A stretch of DNA of 64,000 nt from Sycobia sp. Sy_11 (GCA_018907035.1 JACCIC010000040.1:1705501-1769500); one strand, 5' to 3'. Positions 1-12,243 are shown, numbered from the stretch's first letter. The notes: generated by a model from the letters alone, not told the origin. Made by a program: numbers and translations.

Positions 1-450
1 CTTCCTATAGACAAGCCTTAGAAACCTACGCTAAGTAAATATCTTTAACTTTTCCGGGTTTTGCGAAAAGATCCCCGCGCTTTTCATATCCGGGCTCCCA
101 TTTCCATTCAGTTTGCCCTTAACATTCAGCCTTGAGTACTCTTTGCTTCTTCAGAATCTTTCTGTATTCCTCTATCTAATATATTCAGTTTATTGTAAAA
201 GTAAGTACTATATTCTTTTATTCTACTTACCGTTATTCCTATATCAGGCATTATGTATTGCCTTAAATTTCTAATATTCAATTAACTCCATAGCTACCTT
301 AATACAATGACGGTTAATAAGCAGTGCTTTGGCCGATATACAATTACCGTGTACGCGCAATAAGTGTTTGGTTCGTGCCAGGATTTATTCTGTCACAATA
401 CACTTACATTTCGACTCGCACGCGCGCAGATATCCGAAATTGTATGATAT
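1..450. other. no gene seen
   Basis: AT-rich flank before the duplicated block. A CACGCGCGCAGATA motif at 420-433 resembles the one in the peptide-gene promoters. No coding signal. Confidence 0.4.
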
Positions 451-1015
451 AAATAATAATTTTTTTATGTTTGACGTTTAAATTGATTAAGTACATAGAT
501 TTTTTTTAGTAACGATTTATATTTCTTGTTGAATGTGGAGTTTATTATTAATATGGTGCGTCACATTTTTCTCGAAAACTACATGTTTTCATAAATGACA
601 CATAAGTCAGGGAGTGAACGCGAGGGGGCTCTAGTCCCAAGATAAGGTAGAAATATGCAGTAAAAAAAAACAGGATAAGAATGTAACGAAGGGATCGACG
701 AATATGAGCTGAATTAAATTAGGCTGCATCGAAACTAAATTCAAAAGAACAAAATATAAGGCTCACACAAAGCTTTTGTACGGCAAATAATCAGTTACCA
801 AATAAATAAAATCGGCTCACATATACATTTCACTCACTATCATGTACATTCAATCCACTACATTAACATGTGACACACTCAGTCATACACTAACACATGC
901 ACGCGCGCAGACATGAGCCCGCTTACGAACATTCATTTGCGAATATTAAGCCTATAACAGCTGCATATAACATTTTAGTAGAGACTGTTTAATTTTAAAT
1001 CGCATCGTGCTCACT

Positions 1016-1023
1016 TATTAAAG
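1016..1023 (+). promoter_or_regulatory. altered TATA box of peptide gene 1
   Basis: TATTAAAG replaces TATAAAAG although the surrounding few hundred bases are almost identical to gene 2. The substitution may weaken transcription of gene 1; this is inference. Confidence 0.4.
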
Positions 1024-1095
1024 AAGTATTTGCTAGCTATTTGTTTTAATAAAAAAATCTTATTTAAAAATTCGTTATATTCTATAATCTTTACG

Positions 1096-1701
1096 ATGAA
1101 ATCTTCCATTCTTATTCTCCTTCTATACATTTGTATGGTTTACAACGGAAGCTGTCAAGAAATTGGGCACATCTCAGACCAATATTCAAATGAAAAAGTC
1201 ATAATCATAACCCCTCGTAAGTATTAATTAAAAGTAACATATGCTTGAATATCAAAACCTTGGTGATGTTACATAAATTTTTCTATAAACAATGTTTTCT
1301 TTGAATTGAAATTTGAGAGGACGATTGCTGATAAAATTAACCGCTAACAGCGATAAAACATATTAGTTATGAGCATCTAAACAACACTGTTTGCATAGTT
1401 TTCAAAAACGAATATTGCTCTCTTTCTACTTAGTGTTCATACAGACAAATCGAATGAGATACCTAAAAGTATTGTTCAAATATGTTGGAAACCAAATTAA
1501 TTGTTCAGCTGAAAGTATTGATCATGTCTTGTCAACTAATTAATTTACATTAATTGTCAAATTTATGTTGCAGCTTGTGACTCTTATTGTTCTGGTGCGT
1601 GTAAAGGTAAGGGAAATCCCGTCTGTACTCGTGATAACAGATGCTTATGCTGCAATCATGCTAGGAGTAATGACTTCACTCCTATCTGCAATCCTGCATA
1701 A
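1096..1701 (+). CDS. secreted eight-cysteine peptide, gene 1 (two exons)
   Basis: Exon 1 is 1096-1216 and exon 2 is 1574-1701, with a GTAAGT donor at 1217 and a TTGCAG acceptor ending at 1573; the intron is in phase 1. The product is 82 residues: a hydrophobic signal peptide (about residues 1-19, MKSSILILLLYIC at the start), an acidic pro-region to about residue 42, and a mature domain with cysteines spaced C-x3-C-x3-C-x7-C-x5-C-x-C-C-x11-C. The C-x3-C plus C-x-C core and the glycine/lysine loop before the fourth cysteine resemble cysteine-stabilised alpha/beta defensin-like peptides, but the first loop is unusually short. A role in defence or venom is inference. The ATG is chosen because it begins the signal peptide and is conserved in all three paralogues. 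AATAAA lies at 1864-1869. The TATA position carries TATTAAAG instead of TATAAAAG. Confidence 0.82.
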
Positions 1702-1739
1702 TATGTATTATATAATAACGGAATGATTACAGAGTTAGT

Positions 1740-2284
1740 AAGTTATGTATGGTATATTAAAAATTAAATTGAAGCAATATATATGTGTCGAATCTGTATC
1801 ACATAAATCACCTTTGATTAATTGTCTCATAGAAATTATAAAATTCTTAGATCGACTGTTTTGAATAAACAACAATACGTATCTATTGGTCTTAAATCAA
1901 TCCCGCTTCGGCTCTTCATAAGAAGCTGTTGGTGGGGTTGATGGAGGAGAAAGTCAGATCGTTATTTGCTAGCAGTAACAGTTTATGGCACTTCATGTTT
2001 TATATTCGTTATCATTCTGCAAAGTAGCAATACCTACTGAATATAATGTGACAAATTATAATTGAAATGTATTTGAATTCAAAAACTTGAGTTATCGGGT
2101 CGGCGGAAGCCATATATTACATCTTATCTTGACCGATGTATTATATATAGTTATATAATTTAGATTCCTATTCAAAAGGTCTCACGCATTATTACTTTGG
2201 AACTGTATACGGCTGAAATTTGTTCATTGGAAGTCGAATGTTACACTCTTGGTAATTCACAAGGTCATTCGAGCGCAAAAAGTT
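1740..2284 (+). repeat. 3' duplicated block behind peptide gene 1
   Basis: This aligns with 16140-16728 behind gene 3, including the AATAAA, the CCCGCTTCGGCTC motif and the GTCTCACGCATTATT motif. Gene 3's flank has about 45 extra bases (near 16302-16348) holding the ATG of the small ORF. Confidence 0.8.
1905..2030 (+). pseudogene. start-less copy of the small secreted ORF
   Basis: The frame NPASALHKKLLVGLMEEK... to YHSAK-stop matches 16349-16475, but the roughly 45 bp that carry the ATG and signal peptide in the downstream copy are absent. If 16317-16475 is a real gene, this is its broken duplicate; otherwise it is only part of the duplicated 3' block. Confidence 0.3.
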
Positions 2285-4059
2285 AGTATATTAAAACAAA
2301 ATTCATGATGTAAAACAACGATTTAATTTGAAAGAATTGTCGCGCTTATATAGTTTGGCCCGTACTTATCGAAATAGGTTAAAATGGCGATAAAGGCTAG
2401 AAGTTTACGCGACGATCTGAAGCGGCTTTGTCTCGCAGCCATAAGGCCCGCAATAAAAATCCAATCTTTGTGAATATATTTGTATCCACTTTCCAGAAGC
2501 CATCTATATGTTTCGGTAGTGTTCAACAGCTATTGAAAATAATCATATTCTCTGCGGAATAGATGTATGCAAAGGAAAATACAGATTTCGGAAACCTTTA
2601 GTTTTCCGAGCACGGCACCGAATCTCTCAATCGCATACATTTAATAACCATAGATAACATGAAATTTTCCAGTCACAGCACTGGGTGTTACAAAACCTCT
2701 CGAGATGTTTTAGACGTTACATTTAACGCATATTAAATAATATTTAATTAAATTCACAATAAATATATATTGATGGTAGACATCTACTAAATCAAATTAC
2801 TTCTAAACTACATATATTATATTATATGCATTCCGCTGACTTCCTTTAGAGTAAATCGTACAAATATTTCTATTTTATTAATTTGTATCATAACGTTTCA
2901 TTTAATATTATAAAATATAATTTTGCAATTAAATTAATTAACATATAAAAATTCATATTTAAACTTATACAATAACGTTAATTATTAATAAATTTTACGA
3001 ACGAAACATGAAAATTATTTCGATACGCTATATTTAACGCTAATATATTTAATACTAATATTTTATAAATTTTCCATCGTTTTCTTTTTATTAATTTTAA
3101 TCGCAACAAGTAATAATATCCAAAGGTCAACAAATCTTTTAACTAACTAGACTACAGCTTAAATGTCTTGAATTGATAATAAGCTAAACTCTTAAGTGAA
3201 ACTCAAAACTATTCGAAATCTTACTTTACAAATGCTAATTATTGTAAATAATATTACAAAATAATGACGTAAATAAGAAAAAAGCATAAATGTTTGATAT
3301 TTTGGAAGAAAATGTAGAATACGTAGTATATGTCCGTATCACGAACCCGGAACTTTATTGTTATTTTTAAGATACTTTTGCATCCTTGAGAGTTCTGACA
3401 ATCAATATTTAGCTTACGTATATGAAATATAATATGAAAATATGGTGGTTAGAATTGTATCTTATCGTGAATTTGGAAGTGACTTTTTATAACTTTTGTG
3501 ATCCACCCACGCGCTCTTGCACGGTCTTGCGTTCTGACCATCGGTCTAACAATATGTATACTGTCAATGAGTTTTCACGAGGAAACCACGCTTATATTTT
3601 ATCGTGACCAATGTGCATTTATCCATAATATGTATTACATAATATAGTAATACATAAAGAATTGTTTATATATATATTTTTGTTCAAATTCTATCCGTTA
3701 TGTTGTTATGTTTATGTTGAAAACCTTCAGGTGTCTGAAGTACGCCTGATATATGTACTCCTCCATAATATTTCGTGCAGTTTCGATCATTAAAAACGTA
3801 AACAACCATCCAATGTTATAGCTAAAATAAAGATAGTGTAATTACAAAAGCTTATAGAACGTGTAGCTAATTATTTATCTGATGAAGGAGCGAGATGAAC
3901 ATCGAACAAACTCGTGAATTTACAAATATTTTCTTGAAACAAAGGGCTTTTTATAGATTATCACTGAGATAATTTGTATTCTAACTTCAAGAAAATAATG
4001 AGAAATCCGATACCGATGTGCTCGATTTATTAAGATCATTCGGAGAGACTAGACATTGA
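2285..4059. other. AT-rich intergenic, no gene seen
   Basis: No supported feature. A 67-codon minus-strand open frame at 2323-2526 was not recognised and has no splice or promoter context. Confidence 0.4.
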
Positions 4060-4647
4060 GGGACTAGACAATAAAGCATATCAATTTTTGACTCGAAAAG
4101 TAGATTCAGTAGGCCGTATCGTCATATATTATTTTCACGCTGGTTGGTAATCTTTCAAAATTTTCCGGATTTACAAACATCTGTCGTCTAAAACTTATGG
4201 CGTGCTCTAAATTTCCATCTTGTATTTCCGCTTTGTTATAAAGAATTTGCGATGTACGTTTAATGTTCAGTTCTAAAAGTTTATCTTCAATATATAGTGG
4301 GGAATAATTGGGTGAACATTAGATATTATAATACGTTTAGCCTTCGATATAAGCGGTCTTATAGAAAGCTTATGATTGTCAATATTTACATCTTTAATCT
4401 CTTCTGTAAGTTTGTTGGCACATTCTTCCGTACTAAGATACATACATACTCTGCTACCTGAAATTCTTGAAACGGCTCGTATGTTTTTAGCGCCAATGAT
4501 TTTACTAATAACAATAGCGAAGTCTTTGACTGAAATACCTGTAATAGCATTTACGATAACGGTATATTCCTTTTTAAACAGCTATTATGGTTGGGCGATC
4601 CTTGAATATGATGTTTTGACTGTAGATACATTATTTGACGTAGACAT
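4060..4647 (-). pseudogene. decayed gag-like ORF1 of a non-LTR retrotransposon
   Basis: On the minus strand a likely start (MSTSNNVSTVK...) begins at 4647. Further in, a readable frame gives the segments VCMYLSTEECANKLTE, IRPLISKAKRIIISNV and, after a frameshift near 4290, SFRRQMFVNPENFERLP and then KIIYDDTAY, a TGA stop where related proteins usually have tryptophan, and IYFSSQKLICF. This order (a V-x-Y-L-x-S segment, RPL-SKAKRI--SNV, SFRRQM, then a Y-W-IY region leading to CCHC zinc knuckles) is familiar from ORF1 proteins of Jockey/I-type LINEs in ant genomes; that is recalled knowledge, not a search. The zinc knuckle itself is degraded. Several stops and at least one frameshift make it non-functional. 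Confidence 0.58.
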
Positions 4648-4689
4648 TGTTGGTAAGTTGTTTTCGGGAGCGTCTCCTTTTTAGGTGAA

Positions 4690-6600
4690 GGAATACACTA
4701 ACAGGAGTAGTGCAATAATTGCACTATCCTCGAAGTAGAACACAAGATAGCATTTAAAACTCATAAACTATAACACACCGGCAAATTTAATATTAATTAT
4801 ATTCAAAATATAGAATGCTCGTTACGGAGCGATTGTAAACACGACTTACCGATCAACAATTCGAACGAGAATCCATTTGTAAATATTAATGCAAACAATA
4901 TCGAAACATTTTACGGCAAACTGATTATAATAATAACTAGAATGTTAATCGATTAATAAATACTTTATTCTAGAAATTATAAACAATGGAGAGTTACTAT
5001 TAGATTTAATACTAATTTTTATATCTAGTTACGATTCTGTTCATAACACAGTTATTTCGACATACTCGCTATTAGATTGCTACAATCTCATCGAAATTCA
5101 TAATCTAATTCGCTAATGAAAGCAATGCTGTAATTGTATAGAGCTTCCAATAAGAATAATTAAATTAATTACTTTCACTCATATTCTATAACAACGTTAC
5201 CAAAACACTATTTATATGTAACTTAAACTTTTTAAATACGTTTAATTTCGATCGGGATGAAACTTTAACTGCATTATGGTTCTATATCGTGCCAGTGCAG
5301 TGAAATAGTATCTGTATATATTTTATTGTATTTTATTGATTGTACTCGATAAATATAGAACTCCTCGACGGTTTCCTCCTCGCGTCAAATTTTACTATTG
5401 ACCCATTCCCCGTTTTGGCATGTAGGTCTCATTATTTTTATCGCGCTTCATACTTCCCTTTTATAGTTCACTCGTGCCGTCATGATTTATTTCCGCTTTT
5501 CTACTCAGAAATTTCCAAGCACACGATGATTCGGAGCAATGAGATTATTTTTTGTCTTTTTCTTTCATTAAAATATGAATGATCTTTAAGCCTTTTAATT
5601 TCTCGATTAGCTCACGACACGTTTAGTCCTCCTTCCCCACCTATTGCATATTTGAACTACTCTATTACATCGTAATCTTACTATAAATCGGTACTTATTA
5701 GCGCATGTATCCTACGCAAGGCATCCTTTATACGGTCCAGCCTTAAAGCATCCTTAGAAAGGCTTAATCTCCAAGCATTCTGAAAAAGGTAGAAACAAAA
5801 AGAATTCTTTACATCCTTCAACTCGCGATACCAGTGCCTGAAAATGTGCGTGCAATATCGATCCATCAAAAAGTACAGGCGATACTAGTCCCATAAAAAG
5901 ACAACCAAACGACATAGACACAGATCCAGAATGTGAGTAATATAGTATATAAGCTATTGATGAATAACGCGTTATGAAAAGTTATCTGTATTGACCATAT
6001 CAAGATACAACATTTGACAAAAAATGATAACAAAATAAGCTTAAGAATAAAAAATTATTAGTATTATAAACAATTTTCTATATTTTCTTTCTATTGAAAC
6101 TTATAGAGAATGATAGTTTTTAAAATTAAGAAGTAATCATAATAAAATATACTCGTTATGAGAATTTAAAAAAATATTTGGATAGATTTTGATATACAAT
6201 ATTGTTGAGACTTTGAGCCCGTTTATAAAGTAATAAATATTTCTATCTTCTTACAGTCTTTACAGAATAATACATTATACTAATATATTATATTTCATGG
6301 TATAAGTTACATATATAGATGTCCCTATCTGATTTTCGCAATTAAGGAAAAATAATAAATGATTACGTGCAGATATGTTTTATAGTTAAATTTCTTACAT
6401 AATCACATAGGCTTCGTAATTTCAATTTCAAGCAATAAAAAATGAAACATATTTATACTATACTACTGCTGGGAGGCTTATAAAAGTAATAAAAGTACAT
6501 AAAGTTTATATTAATTATAGAATTTTAATATAAGAACTTAAGCAGAAATATATAAAACGACAATCACCTTACTATACAAACGAGATACGAATGAATGCTC
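4690..6600. other. AT-rich intergenic, no gene seen
   Basis: Nothing supportable. Short open frames near 5340-5582 and on the minus strand at 5681-5869 are isolated and unrecognised. Confidence 0.4.
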
Positions 6601-6764
6601 ACGCGCTCATGCAGCGCCTTATATCTACTCGCAGTCGCCCATATGGTGGTTCAAATTTCGGGTGATATGCCTCACTCGTCGATCGCAGCCTAAACACTTC
6701 GCGCAGCCGGGCCGCCGGAAAACCCGAGGTGGTAATCCGAGATCGTCCTTACTTCTTTCAAAGT

Positions 6765-7030
6765 TCTCGAGATTTTCTTAAATCTAAAATATAGTCACCT
6801 TATTTGTTGATCTGTAGAGTAGATTTTCCAAAAGAAAATTTCCGAATTTGCCGTCACAGCACGGATTAATTGCTTTTATGGAAGCATAACCAATTAAACC
6901 TCTTTCGTAAATCCTCGAGATTTTCCTCTAGCCAGTATTTGACTACCTTATTTATAAATCATGTAAACGCCAGTTTTCAGAAAAATCTTCGGTTTTACCC
7001 GTCATGGTATGGATCAAATGTATACCTTAG
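6765..7030 (+). repeat. degenerate ~130-bp repeat, two units
   Basis: Two tandem units begin with CTCGAGATTTTC (about 6767 and 6921), continue through a CACCTTATTTGT-like or ACCTTATTTATA-like segment, and end with TTGCCGTCACAGCACGGAT or its diverged form ACCCGTCATGGTATGGAT. Further diverged units lie at 7860-8105. Origin unknown. Confidence 0.55.
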
Positions 7031-7859
7031 TCGTATACAATTTTGTGGCCTTTAATGAAGGTTTGTTCGCGATCTCTACTTGAACAGTTATTTATTTTCA
7101 ATTTAATTTAATTTCAAAATATAAATCAGTCGATACTCTTAAAAATCTTCCGACGAGAATTTTATTCAAAATTCATTCGTTATCTCGTAAGTACTTACAT
7201 ATATATTATTAACAGTTTTTACGAGTTTCATATTACGCCCTTTTGTCCGAGGAGTTCGCCTGTAGATTTACTTCTTAAAAACTAATCCACAAATATCATA
7301 TTATTTTTACTCTTAAGTATATCGTTTGTTTAAATTCAAACAGAACACTTCTTGACATAAAATCTATCGCTATAGACTTACATTAAGAATATTAAACCTA
7401 TTAAAATATAATATGAACGTAAAATTATCCGAAACTTCTTAAAAACTATTACGCAATATATATTATAAAAGACTAAACAATTCTAGAAATTACAAATCTT
7501 AAAATTTAAAACTATATCTTATGTCCTACGCTATTTGTTTAAACTATTTACGGATATAAATTTACGAGCTATAAATCAAATATCTTATTTCGTATACTAG
7601 TTTACACAATATAGAGATCCTTTAGTGTGATATAACTTATATAAACCTATAAATTAATTATTACGAAAAATAAATTTCAGTAAGTTTAAGTTTAAATTGT
7701 AAAAACTATGATAACGTATTTCCTAGTTTAAATATAAAATTCTTACAGCTAATTCGGGTTCTGTTCGTAACAATATTTCTCAAAAAACCAAATATATGTA
7801 AAAAAACCTATAACTTATGAATATGATAATATCAGAGTATGATATATCGATTGAAAGGT

Positions 7860-8105
7860 TTTTCTTTACAGAAAATGTCCGAATTGGCCGTCGCAGCACG
7901 TATCACTGCTTTTAGCAGAACCTAATAATCTTTCTCGAAAACCTCAAGATTTTCCAAATAGAAAGTATTCGGCCACCTTATTTGTAAAACCGTATACAAG
8001 TCATTTTATAGGAAAATCTTCGGTTTTCTCGTCACAGCATGGATCGAATGTGTACCTTATTTGTATACAATGCTGCAGTCTTTAATTAGACTTTGCTCGC
8101 GATTG
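7860..8105 (+). repeat. second cluster of the ~130-bp repeat
   Basis: Diverged direct copy of 6829-7075. Shared landmarks in order are GGCCGTCGCAGCACG, TTTCTCGAAAACCTCAAGATTT, GGCCACCTTATTTGT, ATCTTCGGTTTTCTCGTCA, CAGCATGGATCGAATG and CTTTAATTAGAC. The 780 bp between the clusters is AT-rich and holds nothing I recognise. Confidence 0.55.
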
Positions 8106-8460
8106 CCAGGTGTATATTTTTCATGTATGTTCCATCGTTCAAACTCATTAAGAAATAGTGTAAAACAATTTATTAAATTTAGTCTTTCACAATATTTTTT
8201 CTTCCTTGCTTTACAATTTGTTACTTATTTTTATTTTAAATCTCACAAGAACATTTATCTTGCCGCCGCTTTTTCCCGAGATGATTGCGAATCAGGTTTC
8301 TTTTCTTTTCGCTTATACTTTTTATATCTATAAACATAACAGCACTCGCTAATATAAGATTAAATAAGTAGGCACAATTTCATTAGCCTGATTTTCTTAC
8401 ATATATTTCGAATATAGATTGAAACCTAATATTTCATACCAAAGAGGCGATACAAAATTG

Positions 8461-9718
8461 TTACGAAACGAACTTAGTTTTCGATCATCACGTTTAGATG
8501 GTGATCTCGTAAGCAGTACGAAAATTCAGATAAGTCAGCTGTAGTACTTATTTTTTAGTTTTTGCATTTACCAATACAATTCAGTTAACAGGTGTCATCA
8601 TTTGTGTAAACATTATCACTTTTTGATCAGTGAAAAATGAATCATTATAAATCGTTTTTTCGCCATCTCCTTATGCACTATTTTAATTTTAAAAAAAAGT
8701 GTAGTAAAAACTTATCGATTGTTTCAAAAATATTATGGCGAACAAGCTCTATCGCTTACAATATGTAAAGAGTGGTTTCATCGATTTAGAAGTGGAGATA
8801 CTGATGTTGATGACAAAGAACGTTCTGGACAAGCGAAAAAGTTTGAAGATAGTGAATTGCAATCATTATTGGTCGAAAACTCAGCTCAAACGCAGAAAGA
8901 AGTCGCTAATAAGTTAGGAGTCAGTGACAGAGCAGTTGGGAAACGTTTACATGATGGCAAAGATTCATAAAGAAGGAAAATGGCTACCACATGATTTGAC
9001 CAAAAGTGCCATTATGAATCGATACAGCATGGCACTGTCTTTGCTTGCCAGTGAAAAAAGAAAATTTTTCTGCGGCGTATTGTGACTAGTGATGAAAAAT
9101 GGATCTACGATGACAATCCTAAACAAAAAAGTCTGGGTGGACCCAGACCAACCGTCCACATTGACACCAAACCACAAAATCCGCGGCCAGAAGGTATTGC
9201 TTTGCAGTTGTTGGGACCAACAGGGTGTGCTGTACTACGAGCTCCTAAAACCAAATTAAACCGTGACTGCCGAGGTTTACAAACGCCAACTGAATGATTT
9301 GCAATAGAAATTGATCGAACATAGATTAGCAATTGCGAGCAATCGGCGCAAAATCAGACTCTTGAATGACAAAAACATCGTCAAAAATACCCTGTTAGAG
9401 CTCGAATGTAAGTGTTGCCGCACGCAGCGTACTCACCAGACTTAGCGCCTTCTGATTACCATCTATTCAGATCGATGCAGTACGACCTCATTGATACTCA
9501 CGTTCAACATGTTCAAGAAGTGCGAGAATTTATAGGTGATTGGATCATCTCGAAACTGCCATCATTCTTTCGCCACGTTATCGCCATATTGCCAGAAAGA
9601 TGGGAAAAAGTAGAAGAAAATGATGAAAAATATTTTGATTAAGCGAACGTATATGCATTTTCCATCATAAATGTCCCTTATCCGTTAAAAAAGGTCGGAA
9701 ACTAAGTTCGCCTCCTAA
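8461..9718 (+). mobile_element. mariner element, dead, with both terminal inverted repeats
   Basis: The element is about 1.26 kb, the usual mariner size. The left end TTACGAAACGAACTTAGTTT (8461-8480) and the reverse complement of the right end, TTAGGAGGCGAACTTAGTTT (9699-9718), are imperfect inverted repeats sharing GCGAACTTAGTTT or its close variant. The flanking TA target duplication is no longer clear, which fits an old insertion. Confidence 0.8.
8707..9642 (+). pseudogene. mariner transposase pseudogene
   Basis: The frame starting near 8707 (KTYRLFQKYYGEQALSLT) gives the N-terminal helix-turn-helix region, including CKEWFHRFRSGDTDVDDKER and QKEVANKLGVSDRAV. A frameshift near 8953 moves the reading into KIHKEGKWLPHDL. 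The first catalytic aspartate survives in VTSDEKWIY (9082 onward). The second region reads LLNDKNIVKNTLLE where mariners have an HDNA-type motif, so the aspartate position may remain but the motif is altered and about three residues are missing. The third region is LPHAAYSPDLAPSDYHLF (9410 onward) followed by LPERWEKV and the C-terminal KYFD. Several frameshifts and stops (near 8970, 9085, 9258 and 9303) inactivate it. Confidence 0.85.
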
Positions 9719-11746
9719 TCATTTCTTAAGAAAAAATAACACTGTATTTTATAATAGCGCTAAAACGAACATTTAAATAGTATTGAATTTTCTACAAATA
9801 TTACACTTTATTTTCTTATTTATATCCTGTTTTATATACTCGATTTTTGAATTTTGTGGCATTACTTATTTGTCGGACCTCGTTTATGGAAACGCCATTT
9901 TATACATAAGATTAGCTTAATATTATGGTACAATCTTGCATATAAATTGATATAAGAAGCTACAACTTATCAAATAATGTAATTGAACTTAAATATTTTT
10001 CATAAGTTACTTATACTATTAATAAGGTATTGAAATCATTGAGGAATACATTTTTACTATTGCAGAACTAATAAAGATGATTTTCAAAAATATTAAAATA
10101 CATACTCTTACTTAATGCAATCTATACTAAAAAAACCTAATATATATATTATGTCAGGCGATAACAGATAAAAAATGCAAATATATAAAATATGTAGAAC
10201 GAAAATCGAAATTATAATAAACATACGTATTCTTTTTTATTTATAGAGAAATTGAATGTATTAGCGTTAGTACCAGATGTCGTTTTGTAATCCTTTAGTA
10301 AAAAATATATAGTGCCTTAATTCTCGAAATTGGACAAAATTAAATAACCTATTTTCATCCATTATAATTATACAATACATCAGCATTATATTCACTCATT
10401 TATATTTAACATTAACTTGTATAAGGGAATTTAAAACACTAAATTTACTTTATTTTATTTGTTATTTTTAAACACTAGTAATGATTGAGTTGCAAAAAAC
10501 GAGCGAAAAGTCGTGTCAGTATGTATATCTAGGACTAACTTTGTAAACAACTTTTATTTGAAACATTTTATTGTAGAGTTTGTTTATTTGAAGACACATG
10601 CATTTTTGTTAAAAAGGCTAAATTTCAAGTTTTAATATTTATGAAGCAATAAATTACACATTGCTATCGAGACGTTAATTGTATAAGTCATTTAGTAAAC
10701 CTTCACTATTATACTTTCATTAAAAGTTTTCTTTAAGACATACACATTTTTGGAATGGAAACTTTTTGCTAAAATTTTTTTAAATTTTAAATTTGTTTTT
10801 TAACATTTTAATTAAAACACATACGCGGCATACGTATGTACATACATATGTATCAAACAGCTTTTAGTCAGTAATTTTCGTGGATTAGGATTCTGTAGGT
10901 CACAAATATTATACAGACGTCGAAAAAACGTTCGTATAAAAAGGTTCAATTTTTTTTCATGATTCGAAACTTTGAAATTCTAATATAGAAATAAAAGTGT
11001 AAGGTCATGCCATACCGAAAGCATGTTCTCAAACTCGCCTGATTTTGCTACCTCGCTGCTTGATGCATAATATTTGAGCGATTAAATGAAAAAAATTTCT
11101 GATATTATCAATCATTTACTATTTTTTCTTTGAATTGATGCTTCTGAAATGATAAGGTTTGCAATGCCATAAGTAGTTTATGACTTTATTACAATGTCTA
11201 TTTGAAAAAAGTAAGATAAAAAATGAATAACCGAGCAAAAGCATTTACAGATTTGTTAAAAACATATCTTTCCGAAATCTACGCATCAGCCTCCATAGCC
11301 TGTGAATCGTTTATAGCTGACTTTAAAATACACGTTTTCAATGAATTTATTCTGAATCCAATGATTAAAAATAGTAGATATTAGATGTTGAATCGTATTA
11401 TAAATATCCGAAGGATTTATAGCGTAATGAAACGATTAGACGAATATTAAAGTTTTGTCTCGATTTACTACAAATACATTTGAAATAAATTTCAATAGAC
11501 ATTAAACAGCTTATCAGTATTTCAAATTATATGTTTTTTTTTTAATTATTTATTTATTTTCTTTTTTAGAAAAGGTCGTGACAAATGGTCGTGGGAGGCA
11601 TGACAATTTTATTTTGCTTTGAAAGTAATTGTGCTTGAATTTCGCATAAAACTTTTCAGTTGTTTTCCTGAACTGTAAAAATATTTTTTATGTATCCTTA
11701 GTAAATATAAAAGTCTCTTCTTTGTTCTCAACACATACTTATGTAA
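9719..11746. other. AT-rich intergenic, no gene seen
   Basis: No ORF, splice or element signal that I can support. Confidence 0.4.
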
Positions 11747-11793
11747 ATTAATAAATATTTTTTATTGGTCTTACAGTCCAATCAATTTCAACC

Positions 11794-11965
11794 AAAAATA
11801 AAATAAAATAAAAACAAAAATAAAATAAAAATAAAAATAAAAAATAAAAATAATAATAAAAAAAAAAAAAAATAAAAAAATAAAAAATAAGAAATAAAAA
11901 TAAAAAATAATAAAAATAAAAAATAAAAATTAAAAATAAAAATTAAATTAAAAATTAAATTAAAA
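11794..11965. repeat. A-rich (AAAAT)n-like tract inside Penelope-like element A
   Basis: About 170 bp of AAAAT/AAAT-type repeats between the TGACAGTCAGACTGTCC signature and the element terminus. On the element's own strand it is T-rich. Confidence 0.8.
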
Positions 11966-12100
11966 TGATAATGACAGTCAGACTGTCCTTGTTTACATTC
12001 ACCCCCGTAGACTAATCTGAAAATAAAATATTAGCTGAAAAAATTCTTTGTTAGTAAAGTGCAGTCTGACTGTCCCCAACACCCTTACCTAATTGAAGAC

Positions 12101-12143
12101 TTGTCCAACGTTTCGAGCTCGCTACGGCTCCTCATCAGGGACT
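12101..12143 (-). ncRNA. hammerhead-ribozyme-like motif in Penelope-like element A
   Basis: On the minus strand the order is GTCC, core CTGATGA (12138-12132), a stem II candidate (GAGC pairing with GCTC around an 8-base loop, one G unpaired), core GAAA, then CGTT and GGAC. GTCC/GGAC give a 4-bp stem I. The bases after GAA read ACGTT, so stem III would be only ACGU, which is self-complementary and could form between two molecules. Hammerhead motifs with minimal stem III are an established feature of Penelope-like retroelements. Activity is not shown. Confidence 0.6.
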
Positions 12144-12243
12144 AATCTAAACCTTATATTCTAATCTATATATACTCATCCCCACCACCAAATTTCGTAA
12201 ATTAAATATAAATTTCCCCTCTACACAAATTGTCCAAAACCAA

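Larger units (their letters stand above)
451..1760 (+). repeat. 5' duplicated block containing peptide gene 1
   Basis: From about 451 through the gene 1 stop and early 3' UTR this block aligns with 13698-15020 with a few percent mismatches in non-coding parts. Shared landmarks include TCAGGGAGTGAACGCGAGGG (607-626 and 13853-13872) and the CACGCGCGCAGA motif near 902 and 14144. Confidence 0.85.

Noticed and set aside
2323..2526. 67-codon minus-strand frame
   Set aside because: No recognised domain, no splice or promoter context, length reachable by chance.
4376..4684. 102-codon plus-strand open frame
   Set aside because: It is the antisense shadow of the minus-strand LINE ORF1 fragment, which has recognisable motifs.
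6640..6670. GGTTCAAATTTC resembling a tRNA B-box
   Set aside because: No A-box at the right distance and no acceptor-stem pairing.
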